Origin: an uncultured Saprospiraceae bacterium
GTDB taxonomy: Bacteria; Bacteroidota; Bacteroidia; Chitinophagales; Saprospiraceae
Reading direction: 5' to 3'
NCBI GenBank assembly: GCA_937997635.1
Contig: CALLFA010000029.1
Span: forward strand, 1-43,157
Length of the DNA stretch: 43,157 nucleotides
Of this stretch, positions 34,547 through 43,157 are shown in pieces. The notes beneath the pieces were generated by a model. That model worked only from the letters and a program-made list of their open reading frames with translations, was not told the origin of the DNA and did no database searches. Position 1 is the first letter of the stretch, and each line of letters opens with the position of its first letter. A program made the translations under genes and the position numbers.

Positions 34547-36760
34547 TCAATCCTTTATCACCGCAGCTTGATCAGCCGCATACTGTTTCTCAGCTATACT
34601 TGTGATATAAGCCATTGGATCCATACCATCACCAACCGCTTCAGCTGAATAGAATATGAAACTCTTCAAATCCTTAATTTCATCTTCGGTAATAAGGCCT
34701 TTCATTGCTGGCATTCCTAATTCTGATAATGTACCATTGATGATAATGTCATTGTAATTGTTATAAACTGCGTCTGTTGATCTGGCCAAATCTGGAGTCG
34801 CTGTATGTCCAGTACCAGGCATTCCATGACAACTGATGCAGAATCTTGAGAAGACATTAAACCCTTCACCAATAGCTTCGTGGCTGGCGTCGTCTCTCAT
34901 TGCAGTTAATGGTTGTTCGTGAGGTGGTAGTTTTTCAGGAAATGTGCCTGTGCCATTAAGTTTAAATGTGTACACAGTACCCGTGTGAATTCGACCTACG
35001 TGTTTGTGTAGCTTTGCTAAATAACCGCCCCAACCAACTAAGATGGTAATGTACTGTTCACCATCGACTTCATAGGTGATGGGGGATCCGACAATACCAG
35101 ATCGCAAGTCAAATTGTTTGAGCACATTTCCATTATCTATATTTCTGATGCTAAACATCCCTTCTGCATCTCCTTGTATTAATAATCCAGTCGTCGTACT
35201 TAATAGACCACCGTTATAGATGCCAACTTGATCAACACCCCATTCTTCTTTTTGAGTGACAGGATTCCAAGCCACAAGTCTTCCACTTTGGGACATTGGT
35301 GGGGGAGCAGCTGGATCAGAATCCATGACTGCAGGCCAATACAATTTATTATTTAATGAAACATTAGCTTCAAAACCTCCACCCAATGCACCTGGGTCAA
35401 GAGCACTTTTTGTTCTGACAAATGGTTCTGCTTGATTTGCTGTTGGTATGTACACCAAACCAGTTTCGTGGTTATAAGTCATTGGTGGCCAGTTATGCCC
35501 TCCATGCGAACTCGGTGCAATCCAATGGGTTTGTCCATCTAAATAGCGAGCACCTGGCGCTTCTATCGGTCGACCATTTTCGTCCATACCTGTCGTCCAA
35601 TTTTGATAGACAAAATTGTCTGCTGAGATGTATTCACCATTCGTTCTGTCAATGACATAGAAGTAACCGTTCTTTGGAGCTTGCATAAGCACTTTACGTT
35701 CTGCACCGTCAATTTCAATATCCGCTAAAATAATGTGTTGTGTTGCCGTATAATCCCATGAATCACCTGGAGTGGTTTGATAATGCCATTGATAAGAACC
35801 ATCATCAGGGTTCAATGCGACTATGCTGGATAAATATAAATTATCTCCTCCTCCTGGACTTCTCCATTCTCTATCCCAGTGGGCACCATTGCCAACGCCA
35901 ATGTATAACAAGTTTAATTCTGGATCATATGCCATCGCGTCCCAAACAGTACCGCCACCGCCTTGTTTCCAGTATTCATCGCCATTCCAAGTCTTTGCAG
36001 CCTCTTCAAGATCAGGATGCTCGTAAGGTTTTGATGGATCTCCGGGCACAGTATAAAATCGCCATTCTTGGTCACCAGTTTCTGTATCATATGCTGTCAC
36101 ATAGCCTCTTGCACCTAACTCCGCACCTCCGTTGCCGATAATCACTTTACCATCAACAATTCTAGGTGCTCCAGTAATGGAATATCTCTCGCCTTTAGGT
36201 ACAGTCATAATGTCCCAATTAATGCTACCGTCTGCAGCATCAATAGAAATCAATCTTCCATCTAGCATTCCCATAAATAAATTGCCTTTATACATGGCCA
36301 ATCCTCTGTTCGTAAATCCACAACATAGGTTAATGTTTTTGTCATGATCGAACTGAGGATCTAAGTACCATATTTGCTCCCCAGTACGAGCATCCATTGC
36401 CCACACCTGATTAAAAGGTCCAGAGAAAAACATGACACCATCAACAACGAGGGGAGTAGCTTGCAAGCCTTTAGAGACGTTTAATTCTTTGGCCCATGCT
36501 AAATTCAGTTGGTCAACATTAGACTTAGTAATTTGATCCAATTTGGAATATCGGTCCTCTTGATAATTGCGACCATATGACAACCAATTGCCTTGGTTAT
36601 TATCTGCATTTATTAGCATTTGATCATCAACAGCAGTTGCTATTTTTCGAATATGATCTGCTGATCCTTTGACGAAAGCTTCACCTTCAGAGGTCTGACA
36701 AGAGTTGACAATAAAGATGGAGACACAAAGAAGTAAAGAATAAAGTATAGATTTTTTCAT
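34547..36760 (-). CDS. PQQ-dependent dehydrogenase with C-terminal cytochrome c
   Basis: This quinohaemoprotein alcohol-dehydrogenase-type enzyme oxidises alcohols or sugars in the periplasm and passes electrons via PQQ to haem c. The ATG at 36760 gives 737 residues and an N-terminus with a lipoprotein signal (MKKSILYSLLLCVSIFIVNSC). An upstream start at 36805 would put 15 polar residues before it and is unlikely. The eight-bladed propeller shows tryptophan-docking motifs, the vicinal cysteine pair in NINLCCGFTNRGLA and the active-site GDSWDYTATQH. The C-terminal haem site is FCISCHGMPGTGH (CxxCH), with a Met ligand probably in GMPAMKG. No PQQ biosynthesis genes are in this window. Confidence 0.93.
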   Translation of the reverse strand: MKKSILYSLLLCVSIFIVNSCQTSEGEAFVKGSADHIRKIATAVDDQMLINADNNQGNWLSYGRNYQEDRYSKLDQITKSNVDQLNLAWAKELNVSKGLQATPLVVDGVMFFSGPFNQVWAMDARTGEQIWYLDPQFDHDKNINLCCGFTNRGLAMYKGNLFMGMLDGRLISIDAADGSINWDIMTVPKGERYSITGAPRIVDGKVIIGNGGAELGARGYVTAYDTETGDQEWRFYTVPGDPSKPYEHPDLEEAAKTWNGDEYWKQGGGGTVWDAMAYDPELNLLYIGVGNGAHWDREWRSPGGGDNLYLSSIVALNPDDGSYQWHYQTTPGDSWDYTATQHIILADIEIDGAERKVLMQAPKNGYFYVIDRTNGEYISADNFVYQNWTTGMDENGRPIEAPGARYLDGQTHWIAPSSHGGHNWPPMTYNHETGLVYIPTANQAEPFVRTKSALDPGALGGGFEANVSLNNKLYWPAVMDSDPAAPPPMSQSGRLVAWNPVTQKEEWGVDQVGIYNGGLLSTTTGLLIQGDAEGMFSIRNIDNGNVLKQFDLRSGIVGSPITYEVDGEQYITILVGWGGYLAKLHKHVGRIHTGTVYTFKLNGTGTFPEKLPPHEQPLTAMRDDASHEAIGEGFNVFSRFCISCHGMPGTGHTATPDLARSTDAVYNNYNDIIINGTLSELGMPAMKGLITEDEIKDLKSFIFYSAEAVGDGMDPMAYITSIAEKQYAADQAAVIKD

Positions 36761-37564
36761 GTTAAAGGTTTCTAGTGTGGTATGACTATGCTTTGAATGT
36801 AACAAAAAATTCTATAGCTATATGAATGTTTGGCACATAATGAAAACGCGACTGACAAATATGCACCTGTATATTTACAGCTTACACGAATTTTAAAAGC
36901 TATTTCATAAAAGCACTTAAAAACCCAAATCACTAATAAATAACTGGTTAATCCCATTTCACAATCTGTAATTTTAGTGTCATTGATAATTCTAATTCAT
37001 TTTTATTAGTCTGTTGTATTTGTAAAAAAGTCTTGGATGGCGGATTCAAAAATGTCGTATTTTTCACATATTGTCCCTACATAACAATTTTCATCTCAGA
37101 TGGTGAATGAGGTGATCTGATAACTATTTATTACAGATTATTAAATGATTTCTTTTTCCGTTGAGTAGACACTTAGATATAATCAAGGTGTAAACGGTCA
37201 TATTATTCTCCAGAATGATGTTTATTGAAATAGTCCCATAGGGACTAAATTTGGGTAGTCATTACATACACAAATAAATCAGTGTGCCGTAGGTACAACA
37301 CATGTCCTTACAAAAAAGAACATAGTGTATACACATTCCGTACCTCACGGCACTCCAAATACATTCAATCAATTATATTACTACTCACATATTGTCCCTA
37401 CAGGACGATTTTCATCCTACATTGTGATTGAGGCGATTTGATAACTTTTACTATCGGTTAAATGATTTCTTATACCGTTGTGTAGACACTTAGATTTAAA
37501 CATGTGTGAACACTCATATTATTCTGTTTGCAGAATAAGTCGTGAAAAAAAGCAATTGAACTAG
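36761..37564. other. Intergenic region with third repeat cluster
   Basis: These 804 bases lie upstream of the PQQ dehydrogenase and downstream of the BNR exoprotein gene. No coding frame was accepted. The part 37064-37537 is repeats (listed separately). The part nearest the dehydrogenase (36761-37060) is AT-rich and should contain its promoter, but no exact promoter pair was found. Confidence 0.6.
37064..37537. repeat. Direct repeat of about 145 bp with inverted pairs between
   Basis: Copy 1 (37064-37217) and copy 2 (37385-37537) are diverged direct repeats, both starting TCACATATTGTCCCTAC and containing TCATATTATTCT near their ends. Between them are TAGTCCC-ATA-GGGACTA (37231-37247) and a long-range inverted pair GTGCCGTAGGTAC (37284-37296) with GTACCTCACGGCAC (37340-37353). 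The GTCCC/GGGAC core with a 3-nt loop is the same as in the other clusters. Confidence 0.75.
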
Positions 37565-40381
37565 CTATTTAAGAATCAATGGCTTTTCGTTATGACTAGT
37601 CCCTTTTACAACTTTCACTTTATACTGTCCTTTCGGCAAATAATATTTCCCATCACTTGATTTTTCAATCTTTTCTTCATTCTCCAACACACTCTTTTGC
37701 TTTTCGTGAACACTGCCATCAATGTCAATTTGATTGAATCCAGCTTTCAGGTCAATGGTATGCGTCTGTACAATCGTACCAGATTCAGACAGAATCTGTA
37801 CCTGAGCAGAACCACCAGATTTGCTGTAAATAGAAAGTGGGATTTTTGCCCCTTCACGTTCATAAAAACCATTTTTCCTCCCCACCAAAGATCTTGCTGT
37901 TGTCTCTTTTGGTGCAAATACCATTAAGCTTTCATCTTTAACGTCTTTGAAGGATCTCAATATAGAAGCATCTCCTTTATAAATAGATCGGCCGTGAGTA
38001 CCGATAAGGATGTGATGGTCTCTCGGATGAATGACAATATCATGAACAGGTACATTCGGTATGCCATTCGTCAATCGATGAAATGTACTGCCTCTATCTA
38101 GTGAGACATATGCAGCATAATCTGTTCCGACATACAATATGTTTTCATCAACAAGATCTTCTTTTATGACATTAATCGGATGATTTGGCAAGCCTTTACC
38201 TAGTTGCGACCAACTTGCTCCTTGATTTTCACTCACATACAAGTAAGGACTAAAATCATCCCAACGATAACCATTTAAGGAAGCATACACTCTTTCTTTG
38301 ACATGTGCAGACGCTTGTACTCTTGACACCCATAAGTTTTCTGGGAGATCACCTGTAACATTTGTCCAACTAAATCCTCCATCAGGACTGACGTGGATCA
38401 TTCCATCATCACTACCTGTATACAATAATCCAAACTGAAGTGGACTTTCATGGATAGTGGATAAAGTCCCATAAGCAACATCTCCTTTTTTACCTCCCGT
38501 TGTAAGATCTTCAGAAATAGCATCAAAATCATCTCCCTTATTAAAAGACCGGAACAATTTATTTGCCCCCATATAAAAGATGTCTGGATTATGTGTAGAC
38601 AAATGAATAGGAGAGAGCCAATTCCATCGCAAAGGTGAGTCACCCAAATCATGAGATGGTGTTATGCGTTTTCGGTCACCAGTTTTGTCATTCAATCTAA
38701 AGTAATTACCGAATTGAAAACCTGTATAGATTGTTGCATTGTCTCTTGGATCTACTTGCGTATACATGCCGTCTCCGCCCATGATAGATTTATATGGATA
38801 TTGGCCGCTGCTGTGCCAGCGTGTGCCTTCCTGATAGGTGTGCGGCCCCTTCCAAACGCCGTTGTCTTGAAGACCACCGTAGACATTGTAGGGTTTCGCC
38901 ATGTCAACAGCGATGTGATAGAATTGACCAACGGAAGGAGAATTACATTTTATCCAATGTTCTCCATCATCATAGCTAATGTTTATTCCACCGTCATTAC
39001 CATTAATGATGTGGTTGTCTCTAGTAGGATTAACCCATAAAGCTTGATGATCAGAATGTACATTGTCATCACCAATAAATTTGAATGTCTTACCACCATC
39101 TGTTGATCTGATTATAGGCACACCTAGAACAAAGACCTCGTCGATGTTGGCAGGATTTACACGAACAACACCGAAATAGTAACCGTAAGAATTATATACG
39201 GCATCCAAGTATTCGTCATGAGTTTTGTACCAAGTCGTTCCTTCGTCATCACTCGCATACAACTCCGCTCCAACTACTGGAGTATCAAACAATAAGCTAT
39301 TGGCATTTTCTAAATACAATGCCAGGTCTACTGGTTTTACTTTGCCATCTAAGAATAATTTTCTTACTGACTTTACATCGTACTTTTTGGGGAATCGATT
39401 ATCTGATAAATATTTTTTTAGCTTATCATCATCAAGAGATTTAAATGAATCATCTGACATCGTTTTGAAATTTGCTTTGGTCAAGCCGTCATCCTTTTTG
39501 TCTTCAGGAGGTCTTCTGTTGTAATTGTCTAAGAGAGCGTATATTCTGGTTCCAGCATTGGTTTTAGCCATTGATAAACCAATACGGCCAACTCCTTCAC
39601 CTGAAGGAAAGCCATTAGTTGTCAAAGACCATGTTGCGCCTCCATCTGTTGATTTATAGATTCCACTTCCTTCTCCTGACTCGACAAAATTCCAAGCCCT
39701 CCGTTCTCTATGCCAGGTAGCAGCATACAGCACATTAGGATTTTCTGGATCTCTAATCATATCAACTGAACCAGAATTTTCATCAACAAATAACTGTTGA
39801 CTCCATGTCGTACCTCCATCAGTAGTTTGATAAATGCCTCGCTCTGCATTGGGTGAATACAAATGGCCTAGTACAGAAACTAGAATATTATTATTATCTC
39901 TTGGATCGATCAAGACTTTGCCAATGTGATGACTTTCACCAAGGCCTTTGTGCTCCCACGATTTTCCCCAATCATGACTTACATACATACCAACTCCAGC
40001 GTAGGATGATCGACTAGAATTTACTTCACCAGTGCCAACCCAAATGATGCTGTCTTGCCAGTTGACTGTAAAATCACCGATTGTCATCACTTGCTCATGA
40101 TCAAAAATTGGTGAAAAGCTCGTACCGTTATTGTCCGTGTACCACAAACCACCTGAGGCATAGGACACGAAGAAATGACTTGGGTCTGCTTCTTTAACTT
40201 CAATGTCACTGACTCTGCCGCTAAAGATCGTAGGACCTATGTTCGTGAATGGAAGACCCTCTACTAAAGCAGAACCTTTTTTCGGGTTTTCTACTAATCT
40301 CTCTGTGAAAGACGTTACTTGCTGTCCCTGCAAATTCAAATACATCAGAGTTAACCCAACAATCCTCAATACTATTCTCAT
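37565..40381 (-). CDS. Secreted BNR/sortilin-like beta-propeller protein
   Basis: This 938-residue protein has a signal peptide (MRIVLRIVGLTLMYLNLQGQ) and many Asp-box (BNR) repeats of the form S.DGG.TW, for example QTTDGGTTWSQQ, KSTDGGATWSL, RSTDGGKTFKF and VSPDGGFSWTN, spread over about residues 40-800. This is the layout of the VPS10/sortilin-like exoproteins common in Bacteroidota. The C-terminal part (about 820-938) looks like a beta-sandwich (KIPLSIYSKSGGSAQVQILS) with the ending LPKGQYKVKVVKG. Family members include glycosidase-like and adhesion proteins; no catalytic residues can be assigned. A dyad lies 27 bases upstream of its ATG. Confidence 0.85.
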   Translation of the reverse strand: MRIVLRIVGLTLMYLNLQGQQVTSFTERLVENPKKGSALVEGLPFTNIGPTIFSGRVSDIEVKEADPSHFFVSYASGGLWYTDNNGTSFSPIFDHEQVMTIGDFTVNWQDSIIWVGTGEVNSSRSSYAGVGMYVSHDWGKSWEHKGLGESHHIGKVLIDPRDNNNILVSVLGHLYSPNAERGIYQTTDGGTTWSQQLFVDENSGSVDMIRDPENPNVLYAATWHRERRAWNFVESGEGSGIYKSTDGGATWSLTTNGFPSGEGVGRIGLSMAKTNAGTRIYALLDNYNRRPPEDKKDDGLTKANFKTMSDDSFKSLDDDKLKKYLSDNRFPKKYDVKSVRKLFLDGKVKPVDLALYLENANSLLFDTPVVGAELYASDDEGTTWYKTHDEYLDAVYNSYGYYFGVVRVNPANIDEVFVLGVPIIRSTDGGKTFKFIGDDNVHSDHQALWVNPTRDNHIINGNDGGINISYDDGEHWIKCNSPSVGQFYHIAVDMAKPYNVYGGLQDNGVWKGPHTYQEGTRWHSSGQYPYKSIMGGDGMYTQVDPRDNATIYTGFQFGNYFRLNDKTGDRKRITPSHDLGDSPLRWNWLSPIHLSTHNPDIFYMGANKLFRSFNKGDDFDAISEDLTTGGKKGDVAYGTLSTIHESPLQFGLLYTGSDDGMIHVSPDGGFSWTNVTGDLPENLWVSRVQASAHVKERVYASLNGYRWDDFSPYLYVSENQGASWSQLGKGLPNHPINVIKEDLVDENILYVGTDYAAYVSLDRGSTFHRLTNGIPNVPVHDIVIHPRDHHILIGTHGRSIYKGDASILRSFKDVKDESLMVFAPKETTARSLVGRKNGFYEREGAKIPLSIYSKSGGSAQVQILSESGTIVQTHTIDLKAGFNQIDIDGSVHEKQKSVLENEEKIEKSSDGKYYLPKGQYKVKVVKGTSHNEKPLILK

Positions 40382-40407
40382 AACTGTTAATTTATATTCA
40401 ACAAATT

Positions 40408-40430
40408 ACGAAATAAATAAAGTATTTCGT
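40408..40430. promoter_or_regulatory. Dyad upstream of the BNR gene
   Basis: ACGAAATA (40408-40415) and TATTTCGT (40423-40430) form a perfect 8-bp dyad with a 7-base spacer in the 100-base gap between two minus-strand genes. It could be an operator for the BNR gene or a weak terminator for the LRR gene. Confidence 0.4.
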
Positions 40431-40481
40431 GATACCATTCTACGAGAACTATAATTCAGTTAGAATTTTCTAGGGTAAGAA

Positions 40482-42683
40482 TTAGTTGCTACAATCATCC
40501 AATACTATTTCAAATTCAGTATTGGGCTTTACACAGAATTGTGGCAGGAGAACGATAGAGTCTCTTGCGAGGAAAGTTACATTTACATTTGGCGCATCTA
40601 CTGTTCCCGCGGATAAAATATATTTTTCCATGCTTAGAATACCATTGGGTAGTGGCGTATCATTAATAGTGATAAAACTTCCATCACAATTCCAAAGACT
40701 TCCACACTCGCCAAAACCTGAAGTGCAAAATTGACTAAAATCACCTGCTGCAGGTAATAGAGGATTGTCATCAAAAAACAGGTCAGGAAGTATATTACAA
40801 AGCGTATTCAAATTTGTAGGATAACAACCAGATAGATTATTAGATGATAAATTGAGGCTAGCAATGATAGATAAATCGCCAAGAGAGACAGGTATTGTTC
40901 CCGTAAAATTATTTTGATGCAAACTCAGATCAATGATATTTGGAGGAAAGTCCTGTGGCAATGTACCTGAAAGCATATTATCGTGTAAATCAAGTACAGT
41001 AAGATTATTTTGATTAGAAAAATCCGGCATAGGTCCAGTCAATAGATTTTCATTCAGCAGTATCTGGATGACATTTTGTAATGAAGTTATATTAATTGGA
41101 ATCGATCCTGACAATTGGTTTTGATGTAAGAACAAAAATTCTAAGGAAGATAAATTGCCAATAGAGGCAGGTATAGCGCCTGTCAATTGATTGCCAGCAA
41201 GTCCCAAGCGCAATAAATTATTTAGACTTGAGATTTGTGGTGGAATTGAGCCGGTCAATTCATTAGAATTTAATATTAAGAATTCAAGATTTGATAGGTC
41301 TCCTATAGTTGAAGGGATATTTCCGTAAAGAAAATTATCAGATAAAATTAATTTTTCTAATGTTGTTATTGTTGAAATGCTTGGAGGTAAAGTGCCGATA
41401 AGAGTGTTGTCAGTGAGATCTAGTTCTACTATCTCACCTGCTGTATTGCATGTAACGCCAAACCAGGGTGCAGCAGCCATGCAAGGATCACAATTATCAA
41501 ACCATCCAGTGCTGTTGTCCCAAATATTTCCTAGTGAACTACTGTACAAGTCACGTAGTGCCAAATATTCAGGTGTATGGGTAATCGGTCCTGCATTACA
41601 TGAGTTTTGAATGTCCGATATACTATTGCAGTTGCAAGCATTGTCTGTAATTTCAATTTGACCTGCAACTCCATTACCAGATAGCAAATTATTTAACTCG
41701 CAACAATCAGAGAGTATCGGATTATTTATGATTGTTAAATCACCTCCAATAGAAGTAATATTTGATAGCCCATTTAAATTAGTTAATTCGAAATTTCTAT
41801 TAAATCTAAGATTTCCTCCGACACTAGTAATACTTGATAAACGAGTTATATCGATTAATCTAGTACTAAAAAGTGTGAGATTACCATTTATTGAAGTAAA
41901 ACTACGTAAATCATTCAGATCTTTTAGGTCCTGATTGGTAGCTGTAATTGTTACATCACTTCCAATATGAGTAATGTTAGAAAATGCACTCAAATCTGGT
42001 AAACTCAGGTTACCACTGATGACGAGTTCACCTCCTACAGAACTTATATTTGAAATGCCTGATAGATCAACTAATTCATGATTACTAAAGACAAGTAAAT
42101 CTCCAGTTAGATTGGTTATATTTGAAAACGCCGTCGCATTCAGTAGTTGGAAATTTCCAGAAATTGTGATACCACCTACATTAGTAAGATTTGAAAGCCC
42201 AGTAATACTTTCTAACAATAAGTTATTACGAATCGATAATTCACTTCCTACAGAGTGTAAATTGTTTAAACCATTAATGTGACGCATTGCATCATTATCC
42301 CCAATAACCATAAACCGATTTACATTAGTAAGATTTGATAGGCCATCTAAGTTTAATAAATCGTTATTACCTTGAATAAATACATCTCTCCATACGCTGG
42401 ATAGATTGATAAAACCATTTAGATCCTTAATGGAAGTAAGCATAATATATATAGACCCAGTTACTATTTCAATATTTGAAAAAGGACTTACATCCACGAT
42501 GTCAAAAGAAGATATTTGTAAATCTCCATCTATCATGGTACAGTTAGGATAATCTATGGCGAATTGATCAACCTCAGCTTGGGATGTGATACTAACAATC
42601 CCTGTTGGGCATTGACTAAGTAACTGCGAAACACTAGTTAAGCACATACTAACTGCTAGAAAGAATAAAATGGCTTGCTTCAT
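40482..42683 (-). CDS. Secreted leucine-rich-repeat protein
   Basis: This 733-residue exoprotein has a signal peptide (MKQAILFFLAVSMCLTSVSQ). The first half (about residues 30-355) is receptor-L-domain-like, with repeats such as LSNLTNVGGITISGN and FSNITNLTGDLLVFSN. After a Cys-rich linker comes a block DLYSSSLGNIWDNSTGWFDN, reminiscent of the N-terminal cap of plant-type LRRs. The second half (about 415-640) holds plant-type LRRs (SSLEFLFLHQNQLSGSIP). The C-terminal module ends in NVTFLARDSIVLLPQFCVK, a short beta-rich domain common at the ends of Saprospiria exoproteins. The likely role is surface binding; the ligand is unknown. Confidence 0.85.
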   Translation of the reverse strand: MKQAILFFLAVSMCLTSVSQLLSQCPTGIVSITSQAEVDQFAIDYPNCTMIDGDLQISSFDIVDVSPFSNIEIVTGSIYIMLTSIKDLNGFINLSSVWRDVFIQGNNDLLNLDGLSNLTNVNRFMVIGDNDAMRHINGLNNLHSVGSELSIRNNLLLESITGLSNLTNVGGITISGNFQLLNATAFSNITNLTGDLLVFSNHELVDLSGISNISSVGGELVISGNLSLPDLSAFSNITHIGSDVTITATNQDLKDLNDLRSFTSINGNLTLFSTRLIDITRLSSITSVGGNLRFNRNFELTNLNGLSNITSIGGDLTIINNPILSDCCELNNLLSGNGVAGQIEITDNACNCNSISDIQNSCNAGPITHTPEYLALRDLYSSSLGNIWDNSTGWFDNCDPCMAAAPWFGVTCNTAGEIVELDLTDNTLIGTLPPSISTITTLEKLILSDNFLYGNIPSTIGDLSNLEFLILNSNELTGSIPPQISSLNNLLRLGLAGNQLTGAIPASIGNLSSLEFLFLHQNQLSGSIPINITSLQNVIQILLNENLLTGPMPDFSNQNNLTVLDLHDNMLSGTLPQDFPPNIIDLSLHQNNFTGTIPVSLGDLSIIASLNLSSNNLSGCYPTNLNTLCNILPDLFFDDNPLLPAAGDFSQFCTSGFGECGSLWNCDGSFITINDTPLPNGILSMEKYILSAGTVDAPNVNVTFLARDSIVLLPQFCVKPNTEFEIVLDDCSN

Positions 42684-43157
42684 TCTTTAGATTTACAATC
42701 AGAATTCAAAAATGTAGTTAAAGGGCATTTCTCAAGATATAGTAAAGTTGAGCTCAAACCAATTAATGGGATAATGATATAGTCTAAAATCACGAAATTT
42801 AGGGATGTTATTGTTTTAATTTACTCATCATCACTTCTTTTTTGTAATGGCTAATAAATTTATAGAACACCCAAAAAAAGCAGCGATTTATGATACTTTT
42901 TGCTTCTATAATTGCTGGCCAATGACATTCAAGCTGAATAGAGCTAGGGCGATGGTTGATATTACTTTCATGGATGCTAATTAGTCGCAGCAAATTACGA
43001 AATATATGGGCTAAGTAGTCATAAGTATGCTAAGGTTGAGGTCGAAAGTTATTGATAATTAAGGTAGTGAGATGCTGTATTTTAGTAGTGGATTTACACA
43101 TTTATCTATGCAAACGAACAGAATACCTTCAATTTTACCTATGCAAACGAACAAAAT
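42684..43157. other. Terminal intergenic region
   Basis: No gene was accepted in these 474 bases, which lie upstream of the minus-strand LRR gene. A 61-codon minus-strand frame at 42808-42993 opens only with TTG and shows no protein-like features. The last 57 bases contain a direct repeat with period 33 (TATGCAAACGAACA at 43107 and 43140) that runs into the window edge. Confidence 0.55.
43101..43157. repeat. 33-bp-period direct repeat at window end
   Basis: CTATGCAAACGAACAGAAT at 43106-43124 recurs as CTATGCAAACGAACAAAAT at 43139-43157, one base different, and similarity extends a few bases to the left (TTTA before). The window ends inside the second copy, so the number of copies is unknown. 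Confidence 0.6.

Noticed and set aside
42808-42993. 61-codon minus-strand frame
   Set aside because: Starts only with TTG, has no recognisable features and lies in the AT-rich region before the LRR gene.

Overview
The window looks like a chromosomal segment of a Bacteroidota bacterium, most likely of the Saprospiria (Lewinella/Saprospiraceae type). The reasons are low GC content, Bacteroidota-type promoter boxes (TTG about 20 bases before TAnnTTTG) at several genes, few Shine-Dalgarno sequences, and a typical gene set: YfhO membrane protein, BNR/sortilin-like exoprotein, secreted LRR protein, PQQ dehydrogenase with haem c, GbsR-DoxX-DUF2071 cluster and lipoproteins. No rRNA, tRNA or CRISPR array was seen. 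The species assignment is inference.

Layout. 1-2318: modular palindromic repeats around a RAYT/IS200-type Y1 transposase, ending in a higher-order tandem array of about 406 bp. 2319-7435 (minus): hypF-hypD-hypE-tetR, hydrogenase maturation genes without hypC or hydrogenase subunits here. 7670-7784: a 21-bp tandem repeat, then a small membrane protein and miaA (minus). 9207-11454 (plus): acyltransferase and a lipoprotein isoaspartyl peptidase, closed by a long hairpin. 12306-18486: YfhO protein and WbpB-type dehydrogenase (plus) facing a minus-strand operon neuB-neuA-wbpE, i.e. parts of nonulosonate and diaminoglucuronate sugar pathways. 18726-24215 (plus): gbsR-doxX-DUF2071-methyltransferase-membrane protein, with DUF2071 split by a 2,629-bp IS1595-type element. 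24382-25246 (minus): ECF sigma factor and probable anti-sigma. 25342-29933 (plus): lysA, histidine phosphatase, valS. 29993-30600: second repeat cluster. 30677-32101 (minus): PH-domain protein and phosphotriesterase-family hydrolase. 32290-34473 (plus): pyrG and a TrmH-type methyltransferase. 34547-42683 (minus): PQQ dehydrogenase, third repeat cluster, BNR exoprotein and LRR exoprotein.

The most interesting part is the IS1595-type element. Besides its transposase it carries a divergent two-TM protein, an overlapping small HTH-like protein, two matching dyads in the divergent promoter region, a terminator-bounded possible small RNA, and a self-contained minus-strand unit for a 44-residue peptide. 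That unit has a promoter box, a perfect 26-nt palindrome at the start codon and its own terminator. Its host operon carries a matched pair of dyads upstream of gbsR and of doxX, probably operators of the GbsR-type regulator.
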